Source: Ectothiorhodospira mobilis (GTDB lineage Bacteria > Pseudomonadota > Gammaproteobacteria > Ectothiorhodospirales > Ectothiorhodospiraceae). From it: a stretch of 64,000 nt of DNA. Both the position numbers and the translations under genes were made by a program. The stretch lies in NCBI RefSeq assembly GCF_900114895.1, contig NZ_FOUO01000003.1, forward strand, positions 124,001 to 188,000, in the 5' to 3' direction. The notes under the pieces were generated by a model. That model was not told the DNA's origin. It worked only from the letters and a program-made list of their open reading frames with translations, and did no database searches. Below are positions 61,950-64,000 of the stretch, in pieces (the stretch's first letter is position 1; every line of letters starts with the position of its first letter).

Positions 61950-62453
61950 ATGGACCCTGGAGCGGCCTACATCGATCCATGGGCGGCGGCCGCAGCGGCC
62001 AAGGACCGGCAGTGGATGGCCCGGGCGCTGGAGCGGGCCCGCCAGTCCGCCGCCGAGGGGGAGGTGCCCGTGGGCGCGGTGATCTGCCGCGACGGGCGGA
62101 TCCTGGGGGAGGGGCGCAACCGCCCCATCGCCCTGGCCGATCCCACCGCCCATGCCGAGATCCTGGCCCTGCGGGCGGCCGGGCGCGCCGAGGGCAACTA
62201 CCGCCTGCCCGGCAGCACCCTCTACGTCACCCTGGAGCCGTGCAGTATGTGCCTTGGTGCCATGGTGCACGCCCGGGTGGAGCGTCTGGTCTTCGGGGCC
62301 CCGGATCCCAAGACCGGGGCCGTGGGCGGCTGCGTGGACCTCACCCATATGCCCATCCATCACCACCGCATCGCCGTTCAGGGCGGCCTCATGGCGGAGG
62401 AATGCGGCACCCTGCTGCGGGACTTCTTCCGCGCCCGCCGCGCCCGCTCATAG
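61950..62453 (+). CDS. tadA: tRNA adenosine(34) deaminase TadA
   Basis: 167 residues. Deaminates A34 of tRNA-Arg to inosine. Zinc ligands H68 with catalytic E70 in HAEILAL and C98/C101 in PCSMCLGAM. The N-terminal about 25 residues are an extension compared with E. coli; ATG 61950 is preceded by GAGGG at 14 bases, so a later start is conceivable. Ends within the 3' end of mltF on the other strand (6-base overlap). Confidence 0.94.
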   Translation: MDPGAAYIDPWAAAAAAKDRQWMARALERARQSAAEGEVPVGAVICRDGRILGEGRNRPIALADPTAHAEILALRAAGRAEGNYRLPGSTLYVTLEPCSMCLGAMVHARVERLVFGAPDPKTGAVGGCVDLTHMPIHHHRIAVQGGLMAEECGTLLRDFFRARRARS

Positions 62454-63911
62454 GGTTGGCGGCAGGATCTCCAGCAGGGCCGTCCCCTTGGCCCCTTCCC
62501 GTCCTGGGCGGGAAGGGGTGACCTCCCGCCCAGGACGGGCAAACCAGCTGATGATGTCATAAAAGCTGCGGATGTTCTGCACATACTGCACCGGTTCCCA
62601 CCCCCGGGCATAGCCATGGCGTGTGTCCTGATACCACTGGCGCTGGCTGAGCAGCGGCAGGTGTTCCATGACGTCGATCCAGCGATCCGGATCCTTGCCC
62701 TGGGCCTCGGTGATGCGCCTTGCATCCTCCAGGTGACCCAGGCCCACGTTGTAGGCCGCCAGGGCCATCCAGGTGCGGTCCGGTTCGCGGATGTCCGCCG
62801 GCAGACGCCGGCGCAGGCTCATCAGATATTCCGCCCCCCCCATCACCGAGGCCCTGGGATCGGTGCGGTCCGATACACCCACCTGTCCTGCCGTGGCCCG
62901 CGTGAGCATCATGAGACCGCGCACCCCCGTGCGCGAAACCGCCTCCGGATTCCAGTGGGATTCCTGATAGCTGATGGCCGCCAGCAGGCGCCAGTCCACC
63001 CCATAGTTTCGTCCGGCCTCACGGAACAGGGGCTCCAGCTCCGGCAGACGTTCCCGCACCCGCTGCATGAAGGTGAGCAGGCCCGGATAGTCCAGTACGT
63101 CCACGTGGCCGAAGTGGCGCTCCCGGATCTGCTGCAAACGGCCGTTGGCCGCCAGGCGTTCGAAGAAGCGCTCCGCCGACTCCACCAGGGAGGTGTCCCG
63201 GCCCGGGGGGAAGGCCCAGGCGATGAAGCGGGGCTCGGAGAGCTCCATGGCCACCCGAAGCTCCGGGAAGAACCGCCGCACCGAGGCCAGTTCCTTGGAA
63301 TCGGCCACGGTCAAGTCCAATCTCCCTTCGGCCACGCGGCGCAGCATTTCATCCGGGCTCACGTGCGCAACCGATTCCCAGTCCAGCCAGGGATGCTGCC
63401 GGGCCAATCGGCGCAAGGTCTCCTCGTGGCTGCTGCCGGCCACCACCGCGATGTGCCTGCCCCGTAGGTCCTGGATCGACTCCGGCCGTGACGACCCATT
63501 GCGGTAGACCAGTTCCTCGGTCACCTGCTGATAATGGGGTCCGAAACGCACCCGCCCCAGCCGCTCCTGGGTGACACTGATGCCCGCAGCCGCCAGATCC
63601 ACCCGCCCGTTCTGCGTCAGGGAGAGGATGGCCTCGAAGCGCTCCGGCACCACCCAGCGCACCTGCACCCCCAGGTGGTTGGCGAAGGCCTTCACCAGGT
63701 CGTGTTCGAAGCCGCTGCCCCCTTCCCCCGAGGGCTGGAAGGTGGTGGTGCCGATGCGCGTGGCCACCACCAGTTCCCCCCGGTGCTTCACCCGCTCCAG
63801 GTGGGTCATGGGCCGGATGAGCACGAACATCAGTGTGATCACCAGCACCAGGAAGAAGGCCAGGATCTCGAGGCGCTGGGTTACGGTCGGGTGCGGTCGT
63901 CGGCGTTTCAA
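62448..63911 (-). CDS. mltF: Membrane-bound lytic murein transglycosylase F
   Basis: 487 residues from TTG 63911, needed to include the N-terminal membrane helix (ILAFFLVLVITLMFVLI). A solute-binding-protein-like domain (about 45-270) precedes the SLT domain, with catalytic Glu in AISYQESHWNPEAVSRTG and the LMMLTRATAGQVGVSDRTDP block. Cleaves the glycan backbone of peptidoglycan. The last about 30 residues contain a duplicated RPGRE and are written by a palindromic element, so this tail looks like a late addition. Confidence 0.93.
   Translation of the reverse strand: MKRRRPHPTVTQRLEILAFFLVLVITLMFVLIRPMTHLERVKHRGELVVATRIGTTTFQPSGEGGSGFEHDLVKAFANHLGVQVRWVVPERFEAILSLTQNGRVDLAAAGISVTQERLGRVRFGPHYQQVTEELVYRNGSSRPESIQDLRGRHIAVVAGSSHEETLRRLARQHPWLDWESVAHVSPDEMLRRVAEGRLDLTVADSKELASVRRFFPELRVAMELSEPRFIAWAFPPGRDTSLVESAERFFERLAANGRLQQIRERHFGHVDVLDYPGLLTFMQRVRERLPELEPLFREAGRNYGVDWRLLAAISYQESHWNPEAVSRTGVRGLMMLTRATAGQVGVSDRTDPRASVMGGAEYLMSLRRRLPADIREPDRTWMALAAYNVGLGHLEDARRITEAQGKDPDRWIDVMEHLPLLSQRQWYQDTRHGYARGWEPVQYVQNIRSFYDIISWFARPGREVTPSRPGREGAKGTALLEILPPTL
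62498..62539. repeat. Palindromic element in the mltF 3' end with alternative hairpins
   Basis: A perfect 16-bp inverted repeat, CCCGTCCTGGGCGGGA (62498-62513) and 62524-62539, loop 10. The same left arm can instead pair with the sequence before it: CCCCTTCCCG (62492-62501) with CGGGAAGGGG (62509-62518). The two hairpins are mutually exclusive. It encodes the repeated RPGRE tail of MltF and also lies just after the tadA stop. Confidence 0.75.
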
Positions 63912-63915
63912 GGGC

Positions 63916-63944
63916 TTAAAACGGTGCTGGTTCTGGTCTATAAT
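63916..63944 (+). promoter_or_regulatory. Putative promoter facing right, out of the window
   Basis: TTAAAA (63916-63921) and a perfect TATAAT (63939-63944) with 17-base spacing. It is divergent from mltF. The next gene on the plus strand starts beyond base 64000; in many gammaproteobacteria it is purL, but no codon of it can be identified here. Confidence 0.5.
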
Positions 63945-64000
63945 GCCAGACTTCCCTGGCTAAGGCATGGCCCATCCTGCACGAGCGCACCCCCAGGATC

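Overview
The window is a gene-dense, very GC-rich (roughly 70%) chromosomal stretch from a gammaproteobacterium. The nusA-infB-rbfA-truB-rpsO-pnp order, the comEC-exbB-exbD-msbA-lpxK-trm112-kdsB order, dksA-gluQ and guaB-guaA are all typical of that class. A Tat-exported high-potential iron-sulfur protein and a CbbY-type phosphatase fit a purple sulfur or sulfur-oxidising lineage such as Ectothiorhodospiraceae/Chromatiales. That placement is inference; no rRNA or other decisive marker is present. No rRNA, tRNA, CRISPR array, insertion sequence, phage or integron was found. TTG and GTG starts are common.

Layout. 1-7000: translation and RNA operon ending in a UUCG-loop terminator. 7400-10920: small membrane protein, alanine/glycine:Na+ symporter, YheT-like hydrolase, PmtA-like methyltransferase. 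10995-15575: permuted ATP-grasp and alpha-E genes convergent with an Anbu proteasome-like hydrolase, followed by a secretin-domain protein and a DUF7931-like protein. 15679-16002: HiPIP. 16215-24527: a light/oxidative-stress-type cluster (DUF3833, Cfa, DUF1365, FAD oxidoreductase, folE, photolyase, LitR/CarH-like MerR regulator, SDR, NTF2-like). Both of its divergent promoter regions carry 11-bp-spaced TTGTAyAA repeats.

24540-31900: DUF302, NlpC/P60 lipoprotein and APH/AAA operon, PBP1b, agmatine deiminase, a small exported protein and SfsA. 31913-41700: envelope biogenesis (LolCD, DUF2062, ComEC, ExbBD, MsbA, LpxK, Trm112, KdsB). 41767-54004: a nudix hydrolase and an acetate-utilisation/regulation block. 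The block holds Acs, ActP with its DUF4212 partner, a DUF294/CBS/cNMP protein, an NtrC-type regulator, an SSS-domain histidine kinase and a small membrane protein. 54134-63911: GluQRS, DksA, CbbY-like phosphatase, XseA, GuaB, GuaA, an HDOD protein, TadA and MltF.

Two regulatory architectures stand out. (1) The operator set next to the MerR regulator has the spacing of CarH/LitR operators, yet the regulator appears to have lost the cobalamin-contacting residues. (2) Between the NtrC-type regulator gene and the DUF294 gene lies a near-consensus sigma-54 promoter preceded by two strong GTTACC-N3-GGTAAC dyads and one weaker one. This suggests the SSS-kinase/regulator pair directly drives the DUF294 protein and perhaps the acetate permease behind it.
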